In this document: piece by piece, positions 51,201-61,586 of the stretch
Numbering within the stretch: the first letter of the stretch is position 1
Layout: each line of letters starts with the position of its first letter
NCBI RefSeq assembly: GCF_000344685.1
Contig: NW_006920412.1
Span: 2,017,414 to 2,081,413 of the forward strand
Direction: 5' to 3'
Source: Gloeophyllum trabeum ATCC 11539
Lineage: Eukaryota > Basidiomycota > Agaricomycetes > Gloeophyllales > Gloeophyllaceae
DNA: 64,000 nt
The notes under the pieces: generated by a model
The model's input: only the letters and a program-made list of their open reading frames with translations
The model's database searches: none
What the model was told of the DNA's origin: nothing
Program-made: the position numbers and the translations under genes

Positions 51201-51518
51201 GAAGTAACCCCTAAATTAGGGTCCTCACATTGCTGAAGTCGCCACCATAGAAGGTAGGATAATGCTCGTCGCTGAAGCCGCTGGAGCTCTCTACCTGTCT
51301 CTTTGCATGCCGGACCTGACGTTCGTGGATCTCGCGAGTATCATGACCGAACTTTTTAAGATGCGGATTATTACGATCCATCAAGTGACTTCTGAGTAGC
51401 CAAGGCGTCCCACCTGCGGATGTTCGAAGAAGGGAGAACGGTACACCAAGTTGCGGTCCAAAAGTTGAGTACCCACAACTGCTGGTATCAGCAGCAGGAT
51501 GCTGGCGATTAGATGCAT
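48279..51518 (-). CDS. Secreted PhoD-type alkaline phosphatase with 24 exons
   Basis: I rebuilt 24 exons whose frame closes at 623 residues. A signal peptide (MHLIASILLLIPAVVGTQ) indicates secretion or vacuolar targeting. The PhoD order follows: an Ig-like N-terminal domain with HNVASGDPFDTSVLLWTRA, then the metallophosphatase core with FIHLGDYIYESLG, VWDDHEVADQAW, MLDTRQYDRDITD, WFYSSLSESQARGA, LSGDSHANWVSD and the end LTRPVAGGNVAAG. Metal-ligand Asp/His residues of GDY, DDHE and GDSHAN are intact. The enzyme releases phosphate from phosphomono- and diesters. Several exons are extremely short: 51061-51068 (8 nt), 50371-50393 (23), 50129 (1), 50058-50069 (12), 49667-49688 (22), 49512-49527 (16), 49060-49067 (8), 48797-48815 (19). 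Introns are mostly 50-60 bases. Confidence 0.88.
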
Positions 51519-51961
51519 CGCGTTGGCCTGGTAGTATCGTCACAGCTGTGTCCTTTTATAAGGCAAAGATGGTCAGAGCGCTGTCGCGCAATTTACGGCA
51601 CTCACATTCACTGCCTGGTTTCGCGGTCCGGCTGGCCAATTATAACGGTTGTACTTACGCCTGACCCGAGTGCAAGCCTGTCGAGAGACGCACGTTCGTC
51701 CAGCAGGCACAAGAAGATTTCCCAACGAGAGGTATCCCGATTACATGCGTGTATAGAGTACCGGCGAGATGGTCGGCCTTTCGGATATAACGGCAGACAG
51801 ACCGTTTGTGGTTGAAGAAGTTGGATTGCACTCAACATCCACTGCTTCCCCGGGTGATAGACGGAATAATCATTGTGACTGACGAACGTTTCAAGAGAGA
51901 ACCAACACGATATTCTTACACTTTGCATCACATGCGTAGCAGACAGTTCCAAACCAGACGC
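51519..51961. other. Intergenic region, no gene seen
   Basis: These 443 bases are the presumed PhoD promoter and the 3' flank of the aldolase-like gene. No structured element is visible. Confidence 0.5.
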
Positions 51962-53099
51962 TCATTCAACCTTTGCTTGGAATTTAAACTTTACGCCCTC
52001 GGTAGCTTCCAGCAGAGCGAACTCGGGCTGGGCAGCGAACCAGCCTACCCGGCCGTTACCAGTCTTCTTCCAGGTGTCGTAGGCCTGTTCTTCGGGTATC
52101 TTGAGGGTATCTTGTCCCCTGCCAGCGGCAGCAGCGTCTGCCAGCAGCTGCACCTGGCAGCACCTTTCTAAAGACATGTAGAAGCTGACGGTCGCTTCTA
52201 TCGAGTCGGTAGCGACGAGAAGGCCGTGGTTCTATGGGTAGTTATTAATTATTTGGACCTGAGATGCGGAAAGTCGAACACACCTGCAGAAGGACATATT
52301 AGGACCTACCTTCTTATTGCCCAAAGCGGTTGCAATATGCGCGCCCTCCTCCTTGTCCAACACGAGACCGTTGAACTGCGTATATACGGCATGGTCCTGT
52401 GGCTCTTTAGTAGCTGTAATGGCCAGGCTAGCATCGTACCTGTACACCTACATTATAGAAGGCGCAGCTGTCTTGGGTGATTATGTCGAGCTCTTTACCC
52501 AGGGCGCAGTATGCTCTTCCATAGATGGAGTGAGTGTGGGCTGCACACATAACATCCGGTCTCCTATGGATCGCGGAATGGATCATGAAAGCGGCTTCAT
52601 TGAGTATCCTGTTTGGCCCTGACTCGTCGAGGACGTTGCCATCGTGGTCGACCAGTAGCAAGTCTGACGGCTGGATTTGCTTGAAGTGCACTCCCTGCGC
52701 ATCCTAAGCAGCATGCTCCACCAAAGGATAGTCCATTCCTTACATAGGGATTCACCCAGAAGCAGTCTGGTTTGATGGGGTCCTTCGATGAGCTCGGATG
52801 TCAGCACCGCGTACATGCAGCATACGTCATTGCGCTACGCTCGCACATACCCTTACGGTAATATGCCCAGCGATCCCCTCATCGTAGCCCTGCTTACCTG
52901 TGATACCAGAACACTTGACATCAACGAAGGTCCCATATCAAACATAAGATAGGCACTGCTGACCGAAGATGCGGAAGGCTTGCGCTAGCCGGAACTTTAG
53001 AAATTCTCTTTCGTCGACTTTGGAAGAGAACGCAGGAGGTTTGGGCCACGCCGACTTGGACAAACCCCCCGAGTCTTGTTGTGCAGAGGTAGCGGTCAT
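51962..53099 (-). CDS. Class II aldolase/adducin-head domain protein
   Basis: This gene has about six exons; the first runs 52964-53099 and begins MTATSAQQDSGG. The domain starts at FLKFRLAQAFRIFG and continues GYDEGIAGHITVRDP and FWVNPYGVHFKQIQPSDLLLV. The zinc-binding HxH occurs in AAHTHSIYGRAYCA, and the third His in NHGLLVATDSIEATVSFY. The family includes L-fuculose/ribulose-phosphate aldolases, epimerases and the non-catalytic adducin head. Fungal members are common but mostly uncharacterised, so the substrate is unknown. The C-terminal helix LERCCQVQLLADAAAAG fits the family. It diverges from SOG2. Confidence 0.88.
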
Positions 53100-53498
53100 G
53101 CTGGTTGTAGATGCACGAGACTGAGCGCATACGACATGCTGGCTTATATCGAGAAGTGTAGCGCCCTACGGCTCCCCGTCCTTACGTGCCCGATTTACTG
53201 ACTGTATCATGAGGACAAGTTCTATCAGCACCGAAACATAGTTGCAAGCTTGACAGTCTTCTGCCACTGGAGTTGTGAGAGTCACTCGATCGGCAACTGC
53301 TCAGTTGGCAGGATGGTGAGATGTCTGCTTGCTATTGTTTCCGCCAGTGCACGTGGACAGTGCTTCGTTCCCAAGCGAGCGTTCCCTTGGTGTTCTTGCT
53401 TTGGCAAGTGAATTGGTACGGCTGTGGGTTGATTGTATGCGCTGCTGGGCTCGTCTGTTTTATTGCGCCTCTTTCTCTGCCCGGACGTCCTCCAACTA
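53100..53498. promoter_or_regulatory. Divergent promoter aldolase-like / SOG2
   Basis: These 399 bases separate the two start codons. There is no coding signal, and I saw no clear motif. Confidence 0.4.
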
Positions 53499-56400
53499 AT
53501 GCCTGGCCATCATGCGGAACGTTCCCCTGTTCGTCGTACCTCGCCGCATCCGAGCAGGAACGGGAAGACCTCGCCCTGGCCTTCGACATCCCTGAACCAT
53601 GTTCACATCACCGACGCGCTACTGAGGTCTCCCGATGATGGTGTTACATTGGACTTGTCCCACAAGGGATTGACGGACATTGGAGAGTCGGGGGTCGAGG
53701 AGCTCGCCACGATCGGTAGGGAGGATCTGGTGGAGGACGAGAGTTCTATCCAGAGGTATGTACGCCTCTGGGATCCCTCTCGAGACACATTCTCACCGCG
53801 AGATATCCTTCCCCGCATGTGCAGAATAACACTGGGGCATAATCATCTGACAACCCTTCCTATGGCGTTTGCACTGCTGTCTCGGTTACGGTACCTCAAT
53901 TTGAAGTCCAACAATATCATCGTTTTCCCTGACGTCGTATGTTATGGATGCTCTCTGTTCCAAGGCTGGAATAACACCTCCACATAGCTCACTGTTATGC
54001 CGTCACTGGAAATCCTGGATATAGGCAGGAACAAGATCAAGCGATTCCCCTCCCAGCCTGGTTCTCTAGTCAATCTGAAGGTTCGTTCATCTAGACTGTG
54101 GTTGCACGTGCACGGCAATACCAACGCTAGGTGTCCATTAGGTCTTTTCTATATCCCGGAACAAAATCACTAGGCTACCTACCTACTTCAAGGAGTTCCA
54201 TCGCTTGACCTTGTTCCAAATTGACCACAATCCGATAGAATGGCCTCCGCGAGATATCATGGAGAATGGCGGTGGTGCAGATGGCTCACAGGAAATGAAG
54301 GATTGGATCCGCGGCATACAGAAATGGATAGAAGACAATACGACGTTTCCCGACGACCGTAAGTCGTCGATTCTCGGCGAATACGTCGACAGTCCGGCGC
54401 ATGAACCAAGGTAAGAATGCTTGGGCCCCGGACTTTGTTAGAGCATATTAATCAATAACCTATCCTCCCAGTGATGAGCCCGCCGACACTCGGTTTCGTT
54501 TCCCAGTTAGAAACCAGAGCTTTGACTCGGGGATCGCGCCGCACTTGCGCTCTTTCTCTATTGAATCCGATGTGTCAATCAACTCTGACATCAACCGAGT
54601 GCAGAATGGCCTGCGTGCTTCAGACATACCTTCTCCCATTGGTCCGCCACGGCTATACACGAATCCTAATAGTTCATTTCCTGGTTTAGGCGCAGCTACG
54701 TCTCTGCCTTCAAGATCACCTGATCGGTATCTACCCACGCCCGAGGAGTCTGTCGCGTCAGCCGACGAGGATTTGACACAAGCATCGCAACAGCATGGGC
54801 GAAATGCTTCTTTTGCGAGCAGCACGCGGAAGCCCACTCGCCCGCTTCTCTTGACGAAGAAGAGTTTGCCTGACCTGCGCACCGCAAAGGTCCAGTTCGG
54901 ACCTGGCAGGAGAGAGACCGGCTTGACCGAGCCCGCCATTCGAGATAGCGGGGTCATACCCGCAGACTTCCATCAGCCATCCCCAGTGTCGTCAAGACAG
55001 GATTCCAGTTCGTCAGAGGACACCGCCGCGAGATCGAAAGGCGCACGCCCGTCACCCTTTGCTGCCAGTACTCCCATCACATCGTCCCCGACGGCATTGG
55101 AGCGGCCGATACCGTCCATGGATATTGAACGCAACTCGTATTTCCGCCGATTATCAACCTTGCCGTCGTCGACCATTTCGAAGACCATCCCCGACTCGCT
55201 ACTGTCTTTAGTGGACGCCGTTCGCGGGATACTGTTTGCCCTGTCTCAGATATACCAGACGCTCCAGCACTACACAGTTTATGCCATCGACGATCGGCTC
55301 TCCTCCGTCCTGACGAAAGTGCTTGACCCTGCGAGTACTTACCTGACTCAGCTGATCAATGCCCTAGACCGCTTCGACTCGATGAGTCGGAGGCACCTGC
55401 CACATCCATCCGTGTGCAGGACTGTTGTCGAGAGCTGCAAGGACAACGTGGCAGTTTTCGGCAAGGCGGTGAGCGTATTGGCGCTGCAGCTCAAAGTCTT
55501 GGCTACGGGGGACGATGTGCGATATACTCGGCAAATGTTACTCACTCTTTACGGAGCAACTGCAGAAATCTCGAATGCGTGGCAGTCTATAGTTCCGCAC
55601 ATTGCTGCTGTTGAGCCGCTGCTTCGGGACCATCGACCACCTCCGGCTTCGAAGGGACAAGGATCAACTTGGTCTACTATGCCGTCTGTATCCGAGAGCG
55701 CCGAGGAGGAACCGTCAACGGCCTCTCCGCTCACGTATTCGCTCTTCAGCCCAGGCACAACGGCGTACCCGTTGATGCGCTCGCACTCAGCTCAGCCGCC
55801 TAACAAGGTCCTGATCAATCGCCGCCACGCGGGGTCCTTCAGTTCTCGGGACGTGGAAGTGGGGAAGACTTTACCTTCGTATGTTGAGCCGCTGCATAGG
55901 GCGACGGGTGTTATCAGGGGTGGCCCGTTGGAATCGCCTGTATCACGAACGGGCCTGCGTTCGGCGACTGGCTCGCCCGCGTTACCGTCTCCGCCTATTC
56001 TACATCAGCCCATAGCGTCGTCGTCGAGGATAGACCCTTATGCAAGAGCGCGAGATGCTCACTCGAGGCAAACATCTCTGTCGTCCCTGAAGACGTCTTC
56101 AAATCAACCGTCTCCGCGAACCACTTCGAGGCCGCCGCTGCTGGACATACCAACGAATTCAACGACGCTCGTCGACAAGGAAGCGCTAGACGCTATGACT
56201 ACGGCGGTGGAAGCTGCGCCGGTTGTATGGGAGATGATAGACGAAATTCTGAACGACAGCGGCGACGAGCGCGAGGATCTTCGAGAGACACTTGCAAAGG
56301 CTGAAGCTGTCACGATCAGTTTGAGGGATAACATCCGATTAGTACAGGAGAACGACCCGGTAGCCGACAGAAAGACCCTGCGAGAGGACGCACACGTGTT

Positions 56401-56882
56401 CGTGAAGGTATTTGATCTTTCTCTTGGAAGATCATATCAATATGTCTGACTTGCTGCCCACTTGCGCGCCTCGTGGTTAGACCGTTGTACAGTTATCAAA
56501 TGCTATCAAGAGTTATGGGGAAGGCCACCCTGTGTCCCCCAAACTTCGTAGCAGCATGGTCAAATTGACCAATGCTACGGAAGAGTTCGTCATTCTCTTA
56601 CATGTCTCCTCCTTCTCGCCATCGGCGACGCCGAGACCATTTTCACCCATGGTTCCCAGCCAGCCAAACGGCGCGGGGCTTGCGCCGGAAGATGGCAAGT
56701 TGGGTGCTAACCTGTCCAGGAGTCGGAGCGCCCTACCTCCCTCCAGTTCCAAGCTCACACCTTCACCGCGAGATGGGTCGCGCAGCGCGATGGCCCATCA
56801 GCAGACATTCAAGCTGCCGAATACCCCCCGGCCAGGCGCCTCGAGGGACCACGACAACGCCGGATCCAGCCTGGGATCATAA
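53499..56882 (+). CDS. SOG2: RAM-pathway leucine-rich repeat protein SOG2
   Basis: This multi-exon gene starts MPGHHAERSP. Leucine-rich repeats occupy roughly residues 45-210 (VTLDLSHKGLTDIGE, ITLGHNHLTTLPMAFALLSRLRYLNLKSN, LEILDIGRNKIKRFP, ISRNKITRLPTYF). A long Ser-rich region is followed by the SOG2 domain: SLVDAVRGILFALSQIY, STYLTQLINALDRFDSM, DDVRYTRQMLLTLYGAT and, after a gap, APVVWEMIDEIL and LVQENDPVADRKTLREDAHVFVK. SOG2 is a scaffold of the RAM network (NDR kinase Cbk1/Orb6, Mob2, Furry), which controls polarity and hyphal morphogenesis. The last intron follows FVK; the ending is disordered with many SP sites. The exact start Met is the least certain point. Confidence 0.9.
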
Positions 56883-57216
56883 CGCATAACTTATCCAAGC
56901 TAATACCTAATCCATTGATACACCCTACCTAGCCGCCCTCTATCTATCTATCTATCCCCCCGTGTCTAATAGGTCGAGTTCATATAATGCACATCTTATT
57001 GGGTCTGTACTGTCACTGCGCGCGCCGTTCGTTCGTTCGTTTACTGGCATATTTATCCTACTTTGCTCTCCACTTGCAATGCTATTCGGTTTGATAGGTC
57101 CTCATGCGCAATGCGGCGAGAATCACCCTCCACGGGTCTTCGTTTCATGCGTCAAAAGGTATGATCCGAACAAATGCGATGATATGCTACATCTCTCCCT
57201 CTGTCCAGAGTCAACG
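56883..57216. other. Intergenic region with a short TATC microsatellite
   Basis: These 334 bases lie between convergent 3' ends. A (TATC)4 tract occurs at 56941-56956. Nothing else was recognised. Confidence 0.6.
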
Positions 57217-59827
57217 CTAGCTGCTCGGGATGCCCCCCGCGTTCCCCGACCGCCCGCCCGCGGCGAGCATGCGCTCGATCTCCGCGCGGATCTCGCGCAG
57301 GTTGAGCTTGAGCGTGCGCGCGTCCTCGAACTTGCGGCGCGCGAGCGCCTCCGCGACGAACGTCTCCAGCAGCGCCTCCTGCTCGAGCAGCGGCTGCAGC
57401 CGCCGCGCGAGCGCCGAGTCCGGGTCGACCGCGGGCGCGTCGCGCTCGGACACGGGCGAGCTGGCGCCCGTCGACGTGGCGGACTCGGGTTTGTGCCTCG
57501 GGCGGGAGAGGGACTTGCGTGCAAGTCGGTGAGTTGGTTGGTCGATTAGTGTGAGAGAAGGGAGCGGGGAGCGCGCGCACCTGGAGAGGCAGCATGTGCT
57601 GCTGCAGGAAGAGGTTCGCGCGCGCGGACACGGCGGCCTGCACGCGCTCCTGCGAGCTGCCCTTGGCGCAGGGCAGCTTGCGGATGCGCTTCGCGAGCGC
57701 GTCGTACTGCGCGAAGCTGTCGAGCAGGTGCCTGCGGATCGCGGACGCCTCCTTCGTCGGCTGCTCGTCGTTGCTGGCGGGGCGTGAGCGGCGGCGAGGC
57801 ATGTCAGGGTGGGTACGGACGCACCTGAGGGTGACGAGGAGCTCTTGGAATTGCGGGAGCGTCTCCTCGATGTCTTTTTCCAGCGAGATGAACGCCTGTC
57901 GAACGATAAATCAATCATAAGCTCCCCGTACGACCTACGCCTCACCTCGTACAGCCTCGCAAACACCGGCACCTGCCTAACCTCCTGCTGGTACTGCTGC
58001 TGCCTGCATCCACACCGATCAGCACCCCTCCCTCCCCACCCACCAAACCAAGCAAACGCTCACTCACATCAACACCGGCCGACACTCCCTGCAAATCCTT
58101 ACGCCCTTCAGAAACTTCTCCGCCTCGTCCATCCCCTGCCCCGCGCCCGCGGTCCTCCGGCGCACGCCATAGTCGACGCCCTCGCCGACCTCCTCGATGC
58201 GGCCGTCGCTCACGACGAAGAGCAGCGAGCAGGGCGGCGCGCGCGGGAGCGAGCAGACGACGCGCCCGCAGAGGCGGCAGTGGTGTTTGCGGTTGGTCAG
58301 CGGGTGGAAGGAGGTTCTAGGTGGGGTGGGGTGAGTGGGAGGGGGAGGGGGAAGAGGGGGGAGAGGGGGGAGCGTACGAGCAGAGCGGGCAGGCGGAGAC
58401 TTCCGCGTCGTCCTGCCAGGGCGTGATCTTCTGCTCCGCGGCTACAACCAGTAAACAGACGCGCGCAGACTTTGATATTAACCCATGCGCAGGCCAACCC
58501 CGAATGCAGCGAAGGAGAACGCACCTCGGATGTCCGTCTTCCCGCCGTGCGCCTGCGCCTGGCCCTGCACGACGCCCTTCCACAGCTCGCCCGCGGCCAT
58601 CCTGCGCAGGTCCGTCAAATCCAGATCAAAGAACGACGACGCGCGCTTCGCGGGCAGCGGGCGCTTGTCCTCCTCCTTGCCCTTGTCACGAGCTGGCGGG
58701 GGAAAGTGCAGCTGGATGAGCTTCTCGAGGCGGCGCGCGAGGCGGGTGCGCTCGATGCGGCCTGCGGCGCGCGCGGCGGTGCGCAGCTGGAGGAACTCGT
58801 CCGTGCGCGGGCGGTAGACGCCTTTGGGCTGGAAGCCGGGGCGGTAGAGCGCGGCGGGGCGCGGGGAGGGGGTCGGCGTGGGCGGGGCAGGGGTGGAACG
58901 CGGGGTGTACGCGGCGGGGACGGGTTGGGGTTGGGGAGGGACGGCGGGCGAGGAGGTGCGGGAGGCGGTAGAGGAGAGAGCGGGGGAGGGCGCGTGGGGC
59001 GGGAGGGAGGTCGAGCGCGGTGGGGGCGTGAGGTCGACGGAGTGCTCCGCTGGACGTGATGGGACGGGGTGCCGGAGCGCCTCGGCGGGGGGGATCGGGA
59101 GCAGGACGCGGTCGTTCTGCGGCGTCGGGGGCGCGGTGTCCGGCTGGGACGCGCAGGACGGCGTGCGGGAGTGGGAGGGCGTGGAGGTGGCGCCGGGGCG
59201 GAGGGGCGAGGAGGGGAGCGGGGAGCGGGAGTTGGCGGGGCGGAGGGGGAGGCGGCGGAAGGTCGAGGATTTGCGGGTCGTCGGCGCGGGCTTGGGCGGG
59301 ACGGGCGATGCTGTGGAAGGACCTGCGACGGGCGCCTCTGACGGTTCTTTGATGGCGGGGATTGGCGCGGGGACGGGAGATGGCGGCGTGGCGGGCGGAG
59401 ACGACAAGGGCGAGGAAGCGTCGCTGCCGCCGTTGGCAGGCGAGGCTGCTTGTGACACAGTACCGTTTCCGTTCATAGCACCGGCTGTCGTTGTCGTGGG
59501 CGAAGGGGGCTGCGCGTCGGGCGTGGCGGCGACTGCGCCGACGTCGGACGCAGACGGTGCACCATTGTCACTGCCGTTGGCTGCCTGAGCGTCTGTCCAG
59601 TTGGGCACGACCGGGGCGCTGGCGGTGAGGAGACTGGTCGGGCGGGACCGGGGCGGGGGCGGGGACGCGGGGTTGGCGAGCTGGGGATTGGAGGACGCGC
59701 GGGCGAGCTGGGGATTGGAGGACGCGCGGGCGTGCTGGCGCTTGGACTAGCGGGGATGAGACAGAGCGACAGACTCGGGCGTGTGACAGACCTTGTAGGC
59801 GGCGTACGGCACTGCGGGCGGGTCCAT
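57217..59827 (-). CDS. PEP7: Rabenosyn-5/Pep7 (Vac1)-like FYVE protein
   Basis: This multi-exon gene starts at 59827 (MDPPAVPYAAYK, exon 59792-59827). A Pro/Ser/Ala-rich N-terminal half of about 350 residues precedes the FYVE finger. The finger has VSACPLC, NRKHHCRLCGRVVC, a longer loop to PPCSLLFV, and ICRECRPVL. R/KHHCRxCGR is the phosphatidylinositol-3-phosphate pocket. The C-terminus is helical with YDALAKRIRKLP, ALARRLQPLLEQEALLETFV and FEDARTLKLNLREIRAEIERM, matching the Rab-binding end of rabenosyn. Such proteins tether Golgi-derived vesicles to endosomes with Rab5/Vps21 and Vps45. The coding sequence is very GC-rich, which creates long shadow frames opposite it. It contains a 27-base in-frame tandem duplication (59676-59729). 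Confidence 0.88.
59676..59729 (-). repeat. PEP7: 27-base tandem duplication in the rabenosyn coding region
   Basis: Two identical 27-base units, 59676-59702 and 59703-59729, encode ARASSNPQL twice. Exact identity suggests a recent slippage or duplication event that keeps the frame. Confidence 0.9.
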
Positions 59828-59942
59828 GGTTCTAGTCGAGAGCAAAGGCAGTCTTTGACAGTCTTTGAAAGCCAGTCTACGCAAGAGTGCTACGTCTGCC
59901 ACCGGTCCGGGCCCTTCCGCCATCTCTTCAGCCTCACCCGCC
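59828..59942. promoter_or_regulatory. 115-base bidirectional promoter, rabenosyn / twinfilin
   Basis: Only 115 bases separate the two divergent start codons. They contain an exact tandem 10-mer CAGTCTTTGA (59849-59858 and 59859-59868), and a third partial copy follows. Both 5' leaders and the core promoters must fit in, or overlap, this space. Confidence 0.7.
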
Positions 59943-61174
59943 ATGTCCGCAACGTCTGGGATCGGCGTCTCCCCCGACCTCCGCGACGTCTTCGCCGCCG
60001 CCCTCGACTCCAACTCCGTCCGCTTCATCAAGGTCTCCATCCACAACGGTCGCCCCTCTCCTCCTCCTTATCCGCACTCATCTCACCTCCCCTTCCAGAG
60101 ACCCTCGTCCACGATCTCTCCTTTGCTGTCGCCAACTCCCTGCAAGACGACCTGCCCGTCCTCCACGACGCCCTCGACGACAACACGCCCGCGTACGTCC
60201 TCGCCAGGCTCGACGACCCGCCCACCGACTGGCTCGCCATCTTCTACGTCCCCGACTCCGCCAAAGTCCGGGACAAGGTCCGTGCCCTCCACTACACTGC
60301 CCTCCCCCTCTCCCCCTCACAGCTATCTAGATGCTCTACGCCTCCTCCCGCAACGCCCTCACCAAATCCCTCGGCTCCGCCCACTTTACCGACTCCCTCT
60401 TCGCCACCTCCAAGGCCGACCTCACCCCCGAGGCCTACGCCGCCCACAAGCGCCACCAGGCCGCGCCCCAGCCCATGAGCGCCCGCGAGAAGGAGATGGC
60501 CGACATCAGGGCCGCCGAGCGCGAGGGCGGCGTGCCCTACCGCGGCAGCCAGGTCCGGCAGAACGTCATGGGCACCGGCGTGGGCTTGAATTGGGGCCCG
60601 GAGGTGGAGGAGGCGGTCAAGGGGTTGGGCGACGGCGACGGGAGTTGGTTGGTTGTTCTCGTGAGGCATCTACGCTTCGCTGAAGGACTCGTGCTGAATC
60701 GGACCACCGCAGACGATCGACCCCGCGACGGAGACACTCCTCCTATCTAGCTCGTCCGAGAAATCCGTGCACGAGCTGTCCACCGCCCTCCCTACATCGG
60801 AGCCATGTACGTCCCCATCCCCCCGTCTCGCATCTATCTAACCCCCCGCAGGCTACGCCTTCTTCGCCTACCCCCACCCCTCCGCGCGCACGATCGTCTT
60901 CATCTACTCCTGCCCCTCCGCCTCGCCCATCAAGCACCGCATGCTCTACTCCTCCGGCTCGTCGGGCGTGTACGCCGCCGCGAAATCCCTGCTCGCGTCG
61001 TCCCAGTCGCAGGTGGCGGGGCGGAAGGTCGAGACGAGCGACCCCGCGGAGCTGACGGAGGGGTATTTGGAGAGCGAGCTGGGCTTGGGCGACGGGGAGC
61101 AGAAGGCGGCGCCGGCTGCTGTGGGCTCAGGAGGAGGGTTTGCGAGGCCGAAGGGGCCCGGGAGGAGGAGATGA
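59943..61174 (+). CDS. TWF1: Twinfilin, actin-depolymerising factor family
   Basis: Five exons are joined by short introns. The start MSATSGIGVSPDLRDVF opens the first ADF-homology domain ([50 protein letters not shown]). A linker with QPMSAREKEMADIRAAE leads to the second ADF-homology domain (VGLNWGPEVEEAV, WLVVLTIDPATETLLL, CYAFFAYPHPSARTIVFIYSCPS, IKHRMLYSSG). The gene ends with a basic PKGPGRRR tail. Twinfilin sequesters ADP-actin monomers and caps barbed ends with capping protein at endocytic sites. The joins DK|MLY, VVL|TID and EPC|YAF all restore family sequence. Coding GC is very high. Confidence 0.93.
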
Positions 61175-61586
61175 GGACAAGAGGTACAAGAGAATGTGTA
61201 CGATGGAAGAATCGACGACTTGTATAATTTCGTGGATCTCGGGACCTGTTGGTATACTGAACGCCAGTCTCTGCGCTACAAACGTTCTCTCTCGGCGTCT
61301 TTCCTCTCATAGCATTCAAGCTTCGGTACAATGTCCATCTATCGCGCTACGCATGATACACTGATCACTTCCCGCCACCGATTCCGAAAACGTCGAATCC
61401 ATTTCCTGATCCGGACGCACGCTCTGTGGCACGCGAGCGGGCGCGCCGTCCCCGCCTCATCAGGTGCCCAACTGCTAGAACATATATGCCGCGCGCTGCT
61501 ATAACATAAGAACTCGACTGCCCTCGTCCGGTTCTCGGGTCGCCGCCGACACTGCACTACGTACTTACCCCTCGCTGTCCCCAATT
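61175..61586. other. Intergenic region, tandem genes
   Basis: These 412 bases run from twinfilin's end to the SCOT start and presumably hold the SCOT promoter. No element was recognised. Confidence 0.5.

Noticed and set aside
58878..59588. Open frame of 236 codons on the + strand opposite rabenosyn
   Set aside because: It is Gly/Arg/Val low-complexity with no domain and lies antisense to the Pro/Ser-rich rabenosyn coding region. Very high GC makes stop codons rare, which explains it.
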